64,000 nucleotides of DNA from an uncultured Ruminococcus sp. (GCA_900543145.1 UQPZ01000006.1:124001-188000), one strand, 5' to 3'; positions 1 to 8,661 are shown, counted from the first letter of the stretch. Numbers and translations are program-made. The notes: a model not told the origin generated them from the letters alone.

Positions 1-731
1 GTCTCGTCGGGCATATCCCAGTTGTGATATACGTTCTGAACATCGTCGTTGTCCTCAAGATGTTCCAGAAGAAGATTCATTTTTCTGATCGCTTCTTCAT
101 CAGTCAGGGTTGTATAGCTTGAAGGTACCTTTTCGGTTTCAGCGGACAGAACCTTGTAGCCCATAGATGAAAGCGCTTCGTTTATAGAATGAACATCGGC
201 GGGTTTGCAGGTGATCTCAATAACGTCATTTTCAATATTGAAATCGTCCGCTCCTGCTTCCATGCAGTCCTCCATTATCTTGTCCTCATCTGCTCCGTTA
301 TTTTCTAGAATTATCGTTCCCTGAGTTGAGAACATAAATGAAACGCAGCCGCTGGTTCCAAGATTTCCTCCGAATTTATCAAAGTAATGGCGTATATCTC
401 CTGCGGTACGGTTCTTATTATCGGTAAGACATTCGACAATTACAGCAACTCCGCTGGGGCCGTACCCTTCGTATACCATTTCTTCGTAGTTGTTTTTCTC
501 TCCGTCACCCGCCGCTTTTTTGATTATCCTGTCGATATTATCGTTAGGAACATTGTTTGCCTTTGCTTTAGCTATAAGGTCGCGGAGCTTTGAATTATTG
601 GCAGGGTCGGGACCGCCCTCCTTTACAACAACAGTCATTTCACGGCCGATTTTGGTAAAGATCTTTGCTTTTACGCTGTCTGTAGCCTCTTTTTTTCTTT
701 TGATATTCGCCCATTTAGAATGTCCTGACAT
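1..731 (-). CDS. yebC: YebC/PmpR-family translation or transcription factor (3' end cut by window edge)
   Basis: The protein starts MSGHSKWANIKRKKE, the signature N-terminus of the YebC/PmpR family. It continues with GREMTVVVKEGG, NNVPNDNIDRIIKKA and YEGYGPSGVAVIVECLTDN, all hallmark blocks. About 243 codons are visible with no stop. The family is usually 240-250 aa, so only a few C-terminal residues are missing. AGGAG lies about 10 nt upstream of the ATG. Family members were described as DNA-binding regulators, and some recent work links them to ribosome rescue at proline stretches. The sequence cannot decide between these roles here. Confidence 0.93.
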   Translation of the reverse strand, partial: MSGHSKWANIKRKKEATDSVKAKIFTKIGREMTVVVKEGGPDPANNSKLRDLIAKAKANNVPNDNIDRIIKKAAGDGEKNNYEEMVYEGYGPSGVAVIVECLTDNKNRTAGDIRHYFDKFGGNLGTSGCVSFMFSTQGTIILENNGADEDKIMEDCMEAGADDFNIENDVIEITCKPADVHSINEALSSMGYKVLSAETEKVPSSYTTLTDEEAIRKMNLLLEHLEDNDDVQNVYHNWDMPDE

Positions 732-801
732 ATGTATTCAACTCCTTTAATAAATTAGTGTACGTTTTAATGTACCGGTATTTTTGCTATGAAGGTTTTG
801 C

Positions 802-1200
802 TCAGATAAGCTTTTCACCTGTATCCCAGACTGTATTAAAAAGCTCAGCTATCCTGTCGCTTCTGCCGGTAAGATGAAGATATCCGAAAAGGCATTCAAG
901 TCCTGTAGCCGCCCTGTATTCGCTTACCGTTGAATGCTTCGGAGCGTTTATTCCGTTAGAATTTCTTCCCCGTTTAAGAATATCCTCTTCTTCCTCAGAC
1001 AGCAGGGAATTATCAAGCAGATATTTTACTGCATTTGCCTGAAACTCGGCGCATACTCTCCTGACTGCAAGGTCGTGAAGCTTTTTTGCGGGCATATTTG
1101 CTGTAAGCATAAGTCTTTCGCGGCAAAGCTGTTCAAATACTGCGTCGCCCATAAAAGCGAGGGCGAGAGGAGAAAACTGCCTTGCTTCCTGTGATGTCAA
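802..1200 (-). CDS. mrnC: Mini-ribonuclease III (23S rRNA maturation)
   Basis: At 132 aa it has the size of Mini-III, an RNase III catalytic domain without the dsRNA-binding domain. The block LALAFMGDAVFE near residues 12-23 carries the catalytic acidic residues, and the C-terminal SEYRAATGLECLFGYL supplies the second metal-binding acidic patch. In Bacillus, Mini-III trims both ends of 23S rRNA precursor with help from L3. The gene sits just downstream of obg on the same strand with a 22-nt gap, so the two ribosome-assembly functions may be co-transcribed. Confidence 0.9.
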   Translation of the reverse strand: MTSQEARQFSPLALAFMGDAVFEQLCRERLMLTANMPAKKLHDLAVRRVCAEFQANAVKYLLDNSLLSEEEEDILKRGRNSNGINAPKHSTVSEYRAATGLECLFGYLHLTGRSDRIAELFNTVWDTGEKLI

Positions 1201-1222
1201 ATTTAAAGCACCTCCGCCCTGC

Positions 1223-2500
1223 TTAATTTACGAATTCAAACTCAAAGTCAAATATAGAAACTGTATCGCCTTCCTGGATCCCCATTTCGAGCAGCTTGTC
1301 AATTATACCGCTGGTTCTCAGAACTCTCTGGAAATACTGAAGCGAGGAATAGTCCTCCATATTTACCGAGCGGAGTATATCCCAAAGCCAGTCTGCTTCT
1401 ACGAAATATATACCCTCCTCAGTTGTTACCTTGAAATCGTTTCTGGAGAGCAGTTTATCATCAAGCTCCTCCTGAGTAAGCGGCTGCGCTTCAAACTGCT
1501 TTACAGGCGGAAGCTGCTGAAGTCTTTCCCAGACTCCGTAGATAAGCTCCTTAGTGCCGGAGGTCGTGGCTGCGGAAATTTCATAAAAGGGAAGTCCGGC
1601 GTTTTCAACATAATCTCTGAATCTCTTTATCTGCTTTGGGTCAGCCATGTCAGATTTGTTAGCCGCTACTATCTGCGGCGCTTCGGCAAGCTCTTCTGAA
1701 AAGCCTGCAAGCTCACGGTTTATTGCTTCAAAATCTTCAATAGGATCTCTTCCCTCGATACCTGATACGTCTACTACATGAACTATTAGTCTGCACCGTT
1801 CTACATGACGCAGAAATTCATGCCCTAAGCCAACGCCCTCGCTTGCACCCTCAATAAGTCCGGGAATATCAGCCATTACAAAGGATTTTCCCTCTTCTAT
1901 CTTTACTACTCCAAGAACAGGCGTCAGGGTAGTAAAGTGGTAATTTGCGATCTTTGGCTTAGCCGCTGATACAACTGAAATAAGCGTTGATTTTCCCACA
2001 TTCGGAAAGCCGACAAGACCTACGTCAGCAATCAGCTTCAGCTCCAGCATTACTTCGTATTCGTCGCCTCTGAAGCCGGGTTTGGCAAATCTGGGGATCT
2101 GTCTTGTAGGAGTTGCAAAGTGAGTATTTCCCCGTCCTCCTTTGCCGCCCTTTGCAATTATTACAGGCTCGTCGCAGGACATATCTGCAAGTATTCTTCC
2201 TGTATCGGCTTCTCTTACGACCGTTCCTCTGGGAACTTTTATTACAAGGTCGGGAGCGTTTTTGCCCGTGCAGTTTTTGGAAGAGCCGTTCTGACCCTTT
2301 TCCGCAGTATATTTCTTTTTGTATCTGAAATCAATAAGGTTGGAAATATTGTCGTCTACCTTGAAAACAATGTCGCCGCCCTTACCTCCGTCGCCGCCGT
2401 CGGGACCGCCTGCGGCTACATATTTTTCACGGTGAAAGGAAACGCAGCCGTCTCCTCCGTCACCAGCCTTAATATAAATTTTTGCCTCGTCGACAAACAT
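1223..2500 (-). CDS. obg: Obg/CgtA GTPase (50S ribosome assembly, stress control)
   Basis: The 425-aa protein has the full Obg architecture. A glycine-rich Obg fold (about 1-158, with GGDGCVSFHREKYV and GGPDGGDGGKGG) is followed by a G domain with Walker A GFPNVGKSTL, G3 DIPGLIEGA and G4 NKSD, then a C-terminal OCT domain typical of Gram-positive Obg. It binds the 50S subunit late in assembly and links GTP level to growth. It lies downstream of rplU-prp-rpmA, a conserved order in Firmicutes, but a terminator separates it from rpmA. GGAGAG precedes the ATG. Confidence 0.96.
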   Translation of the reverse strand: MFVDEAKIYIKAGDGGDGCVSFHREKYVAAGGPDGGDGGKGGDIVFKVDDNISNLIDFRYKKKYTAEKGQNGSSKNCTGKNAPDLVIKVPRGTVVREADTGRILADMSCDEPVIIAKGGKGGRGNTHFATPTRQIPRFAKPGFRGDEYEVMLELKLIADVGLVGFPNVGKSTLISVVSAAKPKIANYHFTTLTPVLGVVKIEEGKSFVMADIPGLIEGASEGVGLGHEFLRHVERCRLIVHVVDVSGIEGRDPIEDFEAINRELAGFSEELAEAPQIVAANKSDMADPKQIKRFRDYVENAGLPFYEISAATTSGTKELIYGVWERLQQLPPVKQFEAQPLTQEELDDKLLSRNDFKVTTEEGIYFVEADWLWDILRSVNMEDYSSLQYFQRVLRTSGIIDKLLEMGIQEGDTVSIFDFEFEFVN

Positions 2501-2524
2501 TCCTATCTCTCCTTAATGCCGCAT

Positions 2525-2608
2525 TCAGTTTTTATAATTATGATTCTCCGGATCATGCTCAATTATCCTGTCAGATTCTTCAATAGGATCGTCGGTCTCT
2601 CTTTTTAT
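2525..2608 (-). CDS. Possible 27-codon small ORF upstream of obg, ATA at the start position
   Basis: A strong SD (GGAGGG) is followed 5 nt later by ATA and then an acidic, coding-like peptide (IKRETDDPIEESD... ending ENHNYKN) with a TGA 24 nt before the obg ATG. No ATG, GTG or TTG fits the frame. Either ATA is used as a weak start, the start codon has mutated, or this is chance. It lies after the rpmA terminator, so it would belong to the obg transcript. I do not recognise the peptide. Confidence 0.3.
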   Translation of the reverse strand: MKRETDDPIEESDRIIEHDPENHNYKN

Positions 2609-2656
2609 GCCGTCCCTCCGGATTTAATGACAGACTCACAAGCTTTCGTGCTTTAT

Positions 2657-2703
2657 ACAAAAAATCCCTAAGCCATTCCGCTTCAGGAGAGGCTCAGGGT
2701 TTT
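2657..2703 (-). terminator. Rho-independent terminator after rpmA
   Basis: On the minus strand a 9-bp stem (CCCTGAGCC with GGCTTAGGG, one G-U pair, 16-nt loop) is followed by ATTTTTT. It lies just past the rpmA stop and separates the L21-Prp-L27 operon from obg. Confidence 0.85.
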
Positions 2704-2716
2704 AGAGCTTTAGCAA

Positions 2717-2998
2717 TTAAGCCTGTGGATAAACTGAAACCTTCTTACGGTCTCTTCCCATTCTTTCAAACTTTACAATGCCGTCCGACATAGCGAACAG
2801 AGTATCGTCTGAACCGCGGCCTACGTTTTCGCCCGGGTGGATATGAGTTCCTCTCTGGCGAACGAGAATGTTGCCGGCGAGAACGAACTGTCCGTCAGCT
2901 CTCTTTACTCCGAGTCTTTTTGACTCTGAATCACGGCCGTTCTTTGTAGAACCCATTCCCTTTTTATGTGCAAAAAACTGCATGGAAATTTTGATCAT
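2717..2998 (-). CDS. rpmA: 50S ribosomal protein L27 with cleavable N-terminal extension
   Basis: The 93-aa protein starts MIKISMQFFAHKKGMGSTKN. Firmicutes L27 carries an extension ending in QFF that the Prp protease removes between F and A/H-rich residues (QFF/AHK). Only the mature form, whose N-terminus reaches the peptidyl-transferase centre, works in the ribosome. The core GSTKNGRDSESKRLGVK and RQRGTHIHPGENVG is canonical. The prp gene is directly upstream, so substrate and protease are co-expressed. Confidence 0.97.
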   Translation of the reverse strand: MIKISMQFFAHKKGMGSTKNGRDSESKRLGVKRADGQFVLAGNILVRQRGTHIHPGENVGRGSDDTLFAMSDGIVKFERMGRDRKKVSVYPQA

Positions 2999-3034
2999 TA
3001 TAATTACACCTCCGTCATGTAATCCTTAGGGAGG

Positions 3035-3355
3035 CTATTCGTTGATAACCTTTACCCTGATACAGCCCTGATACTCGTCCGAAAGAAAGTACAGATGCGT
3101 CAGCAGTCCAAGCAGAACCCTGTCGCCGTATTCCTTTTCATCTGAGATCAGTTTCAGATTAATTTCGTTTTCTTCAACGCTTACGTCGGCTTTTACTTTA
3201 AAAGCTTCAGTAACCGTATTTGCTGTCATCATAACAGCTGAGGACACGCTTGCGCAGGCAATATCATGTCCGTAATCCGCCATTCCTGCGTGACCCGTGA
3301 TACGGAATCCCGTAAGTTTGTCGGAACCGTTTTTGTAAAAATCGGCGCAGATCAT
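3035..3355 (-). CDS. prp: Prp, ribosomal-processing cysteine protease for L27
   Basis: A 106-aa YsxB/Prp-family protein lying between rplU and rpmA. The predicted catalytic pair is visible as His22 (in ITGHAGMADYG) and Cys34 (in DIACASVSSAV), the positions known for Staphylococcus Prp. It cuts the L27 N-terminal extension after QFF. Its stop is 3 nt upstream of position 3038 and its ATG is 3 nt after the rplU stop, so translation is probably coupled to rplU. Confidence 0.93.
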   Translation of the reverse strand: MICADFYKNGSDKLTGFRITGHAGMADYGHDIACASVSSAVMMTANTVTEAFKVKADVSVEENEINLKLISDEKEYGDRVLLGLLTHLYFLSDEYQGCIRVKVINE

Positions 3356-3358
3356 AGC

Positions 3359-3670
3359 TTAAGCGTTTATCGCTTCGATCTGAACCTGAGTATACGGCTG
3401 TCTGTGACCCATTTTTCTCTTTTCGCCCTTTTTAGGCTTATAAGTGAAAACAGTGATCTTCTTGGATTTTCCGTTCTTGAGTACCTTAGCGGAAACTGTA
3501 GCTCCGTCAACATAAGGAGCGCCGACGTTAAGTCCGTCCTCTCTGCATACTGCGATAACCTTGTCAAAGGTAACGGTATCCTCTGCGTTTACGTCAAGCT
3601 TCTCAATAAAAACAACGTCTCCGACGTTTACCTGATACTGCTTTCCGCCTGTTTCAATTACTGCGTACAT
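3359..3670 (-). CDS. rplU: 50S ribosomal protein L21
   Basis: Canonical L21 start MYAVIETGGKQYQV and C-terminal KKGEKRKMGHRQPYTQV. The chosen start gives 103 aa, the family length. An in-frame ATG eight codons upstream (3694) would add MKRQVHLK, but the SD-like AGGTG lies inside that stretch, so 3670 is preferred. It is first gene of the rplU-prp-rpmA operon, with a consensus promoter and a structured leader upstream. Confidence 0.96.
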   Translation of the reverse strand: MYAVIETGGKQYQVNVGDVVFIEKLDVNAEDTVTFDKVIAVCREDGLNVGAPYVDGATVSAKVLKNGKSKKITVFTYKPKKGEKRKMGHRQPYTQVQIEAINA

Positions 3671-3705
3671 CTTTAAATGCACCTGCCTTTTCATATAAAA
3701 CTCGC

Positions 3706-3757
3706 TGCGTCCGGTGCGCAGAATATTTCACTGCGTCTTAAAGTGCCGGAAACAAGC
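3706..3757 (-). promoter_or_regulatory. L21-leader-like hairpin in the rplU 5' UTR
   Basis: In the transcript, CCGG (3746-3749) pairs with CCGG (3711-3714) and CGCAG (3731-3735) pairs with CTGCG (3717-3721). This gives a two-step hairpin with an asymmetric internal loop directly upstream of rplU. Firmicutes rplU operons are known to carry an L21 leader thought to bind L21 for autoregulation. The match rests on position and structure; I could not compare it with the family model. Confidence 0.55.
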
Positions 3758-3766
3758 GGCTTATAT

Positions 3767-3795
3767 ATCATATCATATTTAAGCCTCAAAGTCAA
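3767..3795 (-). promoter_or_regulatory. Promoter of rplU-prp-rpmA
   Basis: Minus strand TTGACT, 17-nt spacer, TATGAT. It places transcription start just before the L21-leader-like hairpin. Confidence 0.8.
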
Positions 3796-3838
3796 GAAAA
3801 GTGTTTTTTAAGATTTGCAGTTTACAAAAAGTTTACAT

Positions 3839-4132
3839 TTACTTGCCTATAGAGTTTATAAATTCGGCAAGTTTCTGCTGCTGTTCGGTGTTTAATTTAT
3901 TTAAGGCGGTCTTTAGAACCGGATCAATACCGTCGTTTTCCTCAGAGAAGAATTCAGAAAGCGATACGTTAAGAACGTCACAGAAATAAGACAGTGTTTC
4001 TACTGTCGGATTGCGCTGTCCGAGCTCGATCTGTCTGAGATGGCTTTGAGATATACCTGCAAGATTTGCCAGCTTATTTACAGATAATCCGGCGTCCTCC
4101 CGCAGCTGGGTAATCCTGCGTGCAACGTTCAT
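3839..4132 (-). CDS. XRE-family helix-turn-helix regulator
   Basis: A 97-aa one-domain protein. Residues 1-65 form a Cro/C1-type HTH: ITQLREDAGLSVNKLANLAG, ISQSHLRQIELGQRNPTVETL, LSYFCDVLNVSLSEFF. The C-terminal 30 residues (DPVLKTALNKLNTEQQQKLAEFINS) form a short helix that may mediate dimerisation. It reads towards the rplU promoter with no clear terminator between. The target is unknown. The divergent small membrane gene at 4342 is a plausible one, an inference from position only. Confidence 0.85.
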   Translation of the reverse strand: MNVARRITQLREDAGLSVNKLANLAGISQSHLRQIELGQRNPTVETLSYFCDVLNVSLSEFFSEENDGIDPVLKTALNKLNTEQQQKLAEFINSIGK

Positions 4133-4277
4133 TTATAATCATCCTTTTTTATCCGTTAACTAATGTAACTAATGAAAAACGGTAGCAAAAAGCACAAAAC
4201 TCGTTGCCGATCAGTTCCTGAGCCTTGTGCTTTAATTATTATAATATTTTATTATATGATTTATTACATTTATACAC

Positions 4278-4306
4278 TTGACATTTTATACTAATAGTGA
4301 TAATAT
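4278..4306 (+). promoter_or_regulatory. Promoter of the 4342 small membrane protein
   Basis: Perfect TTGACA, 17-nt spacer, TAATAT. Transcription would start about 30 nt before the SD GGAGGTG. Confidence 0.75.
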
Positions 4307-4341
4307 AACTTAGACTAAATAAAAAACGGAGGTGTGCTACG

Positions 4342-4617
4342 CTGAAAAATGTAGGAAGATACTGCGAAAACGGCGATAGCTGTGAAGAGAAAAAAAGCGG
4401 CGTTCATAATAAGCGCTTTTTCAGAAGGTTCATTATGCTTGCAGCGCTTGACGCCGCGGCTATTCTTATTTTCGCCGCAGCAATGATATATTCGGTAAAG
4501 GCGGGATTTAATGCGGCGGCTGCAATCGTTTCTGCGGTAAGCGCAATAGTGATCCCGCTTCTGACAATGCTGCTGCTGTTATCAGCCGAACAAAATAACA
4601 ATAAACGCAATAAATAA
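4342..4617 (+). CDS. Small two-helix membrane protein with probable CTG start
   Basis: The frame open from 4342 encodes 91 aa. A Cys-containing, charged N-terminus (KNVGRYCENGDSCEEKK) is followed by two hydrophobic helices (MLAALDAAAILIFAAAMIY and AIVSAVSAIVIPLLTMLLLL) and a polar tail ending NNNKRNK. The first in-frame ATG (4435) would cut into helix 1 and has no SD. GGAGGTG at 4328-4334 sits 7 nt before CTG 4342, and no ATG/GTG/TTG fits. Its own promoter and terminator support a real gene. Family not recognised. Confidence 0.6.
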   Translation: MKNVGRYCENGDSCEEKKSGVHNKRFFRRFIMLAALDAAAILIFAAAMIYSVKAGFNAAAAIVSAVSAIVIPLLTMLLLLSAEQNNNKRNK

Positions 4618-4658
4618 AAGCTGTCGGACAGAAAACCGTATCCGACAGCTTTATTTAT
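4616..4658. terminator. Bidirectional terminator between the 4342 gene and glpK
   Basis: AAAAGCTGTCGGA and TCCGACAGCTTT form a 10-bp GC-rich stem with a 12-nt loop and A/T flanks on both sides, between convergent genes. Confidence 0.85.
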
Positions 4659-4660
4659 AT

Positions 4661-6148
4661 TTACCGGCGGTCAGGGAGAACTCTTCTGACAGCGTTATTC
4701 CAGCCTTTGAGCAGGTCTTTTCTGACGGCGTCCTCCATAGACGGACGGAATTCGTCCAGATTTCCCGACAGCGAAAGCAGCTCGTCGGTATCCGTCCAGA
4801 TTCCTGCACCGAGTCCTGCAAGATAAGCCGCTCCGGTAGCAGTGGATTCCACATTCTTCGGACGGGTTATAGTTCTTCCAAGAATATCTGCCTGAAACTG
4901 CATAAGAAAGTTGTTTGCGCAAGCTCCTCCATCGGCCTTTATTACGTTAAGCGCTTTTGTATCCTCCTCCATAGCGTCGAGTACATCGACGGTTTGGTAT
5001 GCGATAGCCTCAAGGCATGCTCGGACGATATGAGCCTTTCCCGAACCTCGTGTCAGTCCCAGTATAGCCCCTCTTGCCGACGGCTCCCAGTAAGGAGCTC
5101 CAAGTCCGGTAAATGCAGGAACAACATAAACTCCGTTTGTACTGCTGACGCTTTTGGCAATTGCTTCGGTCTCGGCAGCGGAGCTGATTATTCCCAGCTC
5201 GTCACGCAGCCATTTTACAACCGCTCCTGAAACAAAAACCGAACCCTCCAGCGCATAGGTAACGTTTCCGTTCAAGCCCCAGGCAATTGTAGTCAGCAGC
5301 CCGTTTGACGATCTTACAGGCGTTTTTCCTGTATTCATAAGAAGAAAGCCGCCTGTTCCGTAGGTGTTTTTTACGTCGCCCTCAATAAAGCAGCACTGAC
5401 CAAACAAGGCTGCCTGCTGATCTCCTGCACAGCCGGTTATCGGAATTTCAGTTCCGAATATTTCTCTGCGGCATATACCTATTTTTCCGCTGGAAGGAAC
5501 AGCCTTGGGCATAAGCGCTGAAGGGATACCGAGAAGTCCCATTATTTCCTTGTCCCATTGCAGAGTGTGAATATTGAACAGCATAGTTCGGGAAGCGTTG
5601 GTATAATCGGTGCAGTGGACAAGACCTCCTGTAAGGTTCCAGATAAGCCAGCTGTCTACTGTTCCGAAAAGCAGTTCGCCTTTTTCTGCCTTTTCCCTCG
5701 CTCCGTCAACATTGTCCAGTATCCACTTTATTTTTGTTGCGGAAAAGTAGGGATCGATCAGAAGTCCTGTTTTATCCTGGAAAAACTTTTCGAGTCCTTG
5801 ATTTTTATAACCTTCACATATATCCGCTGTTCGCCTGCATTGCCAAACGACAGCATTATATACAGGCTTTCCGGTATTTTTATCCCAGATGATAGTTGTT
5901 TCACGCTGATTTGTTATTCCTATAGCGGCTATGCTTTCAGGGTCGGTGCCAGTATTTTTAATTACGTTTCCTGCCGCTTGGATCTGAGAGTTAAGAATAT
6001 CTTCAGGATCATGCTCTACCCAGCCGTTTCCTGTAAATATTTGTTTATATTCTATCTGCTCGATACCGCAGATCTCGGCTTTTTCATTGTACAGCACCGC
6101 TCTTGACGAGGTAGTGCCCTGGTCGAGGGAAAGTATATATCTGCCCAT
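4661..6148 (-). CDS. glpK: Glycerol kinase
   Basis: The 495-aa FGGY-family kinase matches GlpK length and motifs: ATP-binding SLDQGTTSSRAVLY at the N-terminus, TGNGWVEHDPEDI, the glycerol-site block GTVDSWLIWNLTGG, CAGDQQAALFGQ, and GGACANNFLMQFQADILG near the C-terminus. It phosphorylates glycerol to glycerol-3-phosphate using ATP in the cytoplasm. No glpF or glpD is nearby. It lies 42 nt downstream of radA and may be read from the same transcript. Confidence 0.96.
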   Translation of the reverse strand: MGRYILSLDQGTTSSRAVLYNEKAEICGIEQIEYKQIFTGNGWVEHDPEDILNSQIQAAGNVIKNTGTDPESIAAIGITNQRETTIIWDKNTGKPVYNAVVWQCRRTADICEGYKNQGLEKFFQDKTGLLIDPYFSATKIKWILDNVDGAREKAEKGELLFGTVDSWLIWNLTGGLVHCTDYTNASRTMLFNIHTLQWDKEIMGLLGIPSALMPKAVPSSGKIGICRREIFGTEIPITGCAGDQQAALFGQCCFIEGDVKNTYGTGGFLLMNTGKTPVRSSNGLLTTIAWGLNGNVTYALEGSVFVSGAVVKWLRDELGIISSAAETEAIAKSVSSTNGVYVVPAFTGLGAPYWEPSARGAILGLTRGSGKAHIVRACLEAIAYQTVDVLDAMEEDTKALNVIKADGGACANNFLMQFQADILGRTITRPKNVESTATGAAYLAGLGAGIWTDTDELLSLSGNLDEFRPSMEDAVRKDLLKGWNNAVRRVLPDRR

Positions 6149-6190
6149 AACAACAGTCCTCCTTTGTTTGCCACGGAAATTTCTCTGCGG

Positions 6191-7567
6191 CTATACTGCG
6201 CTGAATGCGTCCCGTACAGAACGTGCACCAATGATCTTCATACTGTATGAGCTGGTATCTATGCCTTTCAGCGACTGAGCGGGAAGAATACATTTTTCAA
6301 AACCCATGCGCTCAGCCTCAGAGATCCGCTGGGAGGCGTGAGAGATATTTCTAAGTTCTCCGCCCAGGCCTATTTCTCCGAATGCTATGGTTTTATCGCT
6401 TACGGTCTTATCCCTCAGGCTTGAATACAGCGCAAGAGCTATTGAAAGGTCTGCGGCAGGCTCGTCAAGCCTGAACCCTCCTACAATATTTATATATACG
6501 TCAAGTCCGCCGAAGAAAAAGCCCAGACGTTTTTCAAGCACGGCTATTATGATTGCCATTCTGTTGTAATCAAAGCCTGTAGACGTTCTTCTCGGAACTG
6601 CGAAGCCGCTTTTTGTTACAAGCGCCTGAACTTCAGCCATTATAGGTCTTGAGCCTTCCATTATACAGGCGACGCAGCAGCCTGAAACGTCGGTAGGTCT
6701 TCCCGAGAGCAGCATCATTGACGGATTGTCAACCTCCGCCAGACCCTTGTCTATCATCTCGAATACGCCGATCTCATTAGTTGAGCCGAAGCGGTTTTTT
6801 ACAGCTCTGAGGATACGGTATGAAAGATTCCTCTGACCCTCGAAATACAGTACGCAGTCTACGATATGCTCCATTACCTTAGGTCCGGCGATCGCTCCGT
6901 CTTTATTGACATGACCGACAATAAAAAACGGTATCTCCTCCGATTTTGCGGTACGCATAAAAAGATTGGTACATTCTCTTACCTGAGTGACCGAGCCTTG
7001 TGCAGAGGAAAGAGAGCTTATGCTCATTGTCTGTATCGAATCTATAATTACTATTTCAGGCTTTTCTTTTATAATAACGTCGCATATCGCTTCGCAGTCG
7101 GTTTCGGCCAGCAGGTATAGATTGCCGCTGTCAACTCCCAGTCTTTGCGCTCTGAGCTTTATCTGCCTGGCGGATTCCTCTCCGGAAACATATAAAATAG
7201 TATGCTCCTCTCCCAGATACTCACATATCTGAAGCAGCATAGTAGATTTTCCTATACCGGGTTCTCCGCCGAGAAGCACCAGACTTCCTTTAACAAGCCC
7301 TCCTCCGAGAACTCTGTCAAGCTCTTTTAGTCCGGTCTTGTATCTGATCTCGTCAAAGCTTGCGTCAACGTCGCTAATATTATGTATGCTGTCCGACAGA
7401 TCTCTTGACGAGCGGGAAGAGCCTTTGGAGGCGGAGCCGTTTCTTGCAGATGTCTGAATTGTTTCCTCAAAGGTGTTCCATTCGCCGCAGCCGGGACATT
7501 TCCCGTTCCATTTAGAAGATTCGTAGCCGCACTGCGAGCATATATATACGCTTTTGGTTTTTGCCAT
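6191..7567 (-). CDS. radA: DNA repair protein RadA/Sms
   Basis: At 458 aa it has the full RadA layout. An N-terminal C4 zinc finger (CSQCGYESSKWNGKCPGC) is followed by a RecA-like ATPase core with Walker A GGEPGIGKST, the RadA-specific KNRFG motif (AVKNRFGSTNEIGVF), and a Lon-protease-like C-terminal domain. It drives branch migration in recombination and repair. The ATG matches homologues. A small hairpin (CTGTA/TACAG) surrounds a GGGAG between the SD-like AAAGGAG and the start. Confidence 0.96.
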   Translation of the reverse strand: MAKTKSVYICSQCGYESSKWNGKCPGCGEWNTFEETIQTSARNGSASKGSSRSSRDLSDSIHNISDVDASFDEIRYKTGLKELDRVLGGGLVKGSLVLLGGEPGIGKSTMLLQICEYLGEEHTILYVSGEESARQIKLRAQRLGVDSGNLYLLAETDCEAICDVIIKEKPEIVIIDSIQTMSISSLSSAQGSVTQVRECTNLFMRTAKSEEIPFFIVGHVNKDGAIAGPKVMEHIVDCVLYFEGQRNLSYRILRAVKNRFGSTNEIGVFEMIDKGLAEVDNPSMMLLSGRPTDVSGCCVACIMEGSRPIMAEVQALVTKSGFAVPRRTSTGFDYNRMAIIIAVLEKRLGFFFGGLDVYINIVGGFRLDEPAADLSIALALYSSLRDKTVSDKTIAFGEIGLGGELRNISHASQRISEAERMGFEKCILPAQSLKGIDTSSYSMKIIGARSVRDAFSAV

Positions 7568-7626
7568 ATAAAAGACTATGCCTGTATCTCCCTACAGACA
7601 TATACTCCTTTCATTGCTCTGTTGTG

Positions 7627-8661
7627 TCAGAGCAGTTTTATTATCTCATCTCGTACCGGCTCCATACGGGCGTCTGAAATACCAAAGTCCATTTCCTTGT
7701 ATGTCCATGCCGCTCTTCCGATACCTTTTTTCTCAAAAACTGCGTTGATAGCCTTGTACCAGTTTACTGTGCTCTGCAGATCGGCTTTGTTTATTACTCC
7801 GTATTCGCCGCAGTAAAGCCTGACGTTCCTTTCCTCGGCAAGTCTGATTCCGTCTGCAAAGCAGGCTTCAAAGTAATTCTCGTCTAAATTTTTGACTCTT
7901 GTTATATCTCCTGTAAAAAGCTGACCGGGTATATATTCGTTAACAGCGTTAATATAGTTTTCCGCCTGATCCGGGAATACTATGCGGACGCTTTCCGGCA
8001 GCTTTCCGAGACTGCCTGCCCAGTAAGCGTGCTGATGTGTAAACAGGATAGGGCCGTAGCAGTGAAAATTATATACGATGTTTTCATCTCTCGGCGGTCT
8101 GAGGTCTTTAAGCGCGTCTATGCTGTTGTTCCAGTAGCCGCCGACCAGTATAGTTACATCCTGAGATATTTTTCTGATCCTTTCAATTACCTCAGAGGAG
8201 ATATTGTTCCACGTTTCGGAATAAGACTGGTCGGTAACCTCGTTGAGAAGCTCAAAGGCAAGCCGCTGACTGTATCCGGAGTATCGTTGCGCAAGCTCTT
8301 CCCACAGGCGGTAAAATCTTTCCTGAAGTTTTGTATCGTCAAAAAAAGTGTTTTTTCCGCTTTCGGAATCGAAGGCATAGCCTGCGGTCTTATGCAGGTC
8401 AAGTATCATGTTCAGACCGTATTTGCCACACCAGCCGACAGCTCGGTCAAGATGGGCAAAGCCGGATTCCTTAAATTCTCCGTCATCTGTTTCCACAAGC
8501 TGGTAGTCTATAGGTATTCTTACATGATCCAGATCCCATTTTGAAATTTCCCTGAAGTCGTCCTCGGTAATGAAGCTGCTGAAACGCTCCTCTGAATAAT
8601 CGCACTGTGAAAACCAGCCGCCGAGATTTATGCCTTTTTGATATCCGTCCCATTTTTTCAT
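7627..8661 (-). CDS. GH5-family glycoside hydrolase (endoglucanase-like)
   Basis: The 344-aa TIM-barrel protein starts KGINLGGWFSQCD and shows the GH5 pattern: HVRIPIDYQL, acid/base Glu141 in ELLNEVTD, NFHCYGP (His for substrate) and nucleophile Glu286 in YCGEYGV. There is no signal peptide, so it probably acts inside the cell on imported beta-glucan oligosaccharides. It is close to plant-fibre GH5 enzymes, but substrate (cellulose, mannan or glucan) cannot be fixed from motifs. Confidence 0.88.
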   Translation of the reverse strand: MKKWDGYQKGINLGGWFSQCDYSEERFSSFITEDDFREISKWDLDHVRIPIDYQLVETDDGEFKESGFAHLDRAVGWCGKYGLNMILDLHKTAGYAFDSESGKNTFFDDTKLQERFYRLWEELAQRYSGYSQRLAFELLNEVTDQSYSETWNNISSEVIERIRKISQDVTILVGGYWNNSIDALKDLRPPRDENIVYNFHCYGPILFTHQHAYWAGSLGKLPESVRIVFPDQAENYINAVNEYIPGQLFTGDITRVKNLDENYFEACFADGIRLAEERNVRLYCGEYGVINKADLQSTVNWYKAINAVFEKKGIGRAAWTYKEMDFGISDARMEPVRDEIIKLL

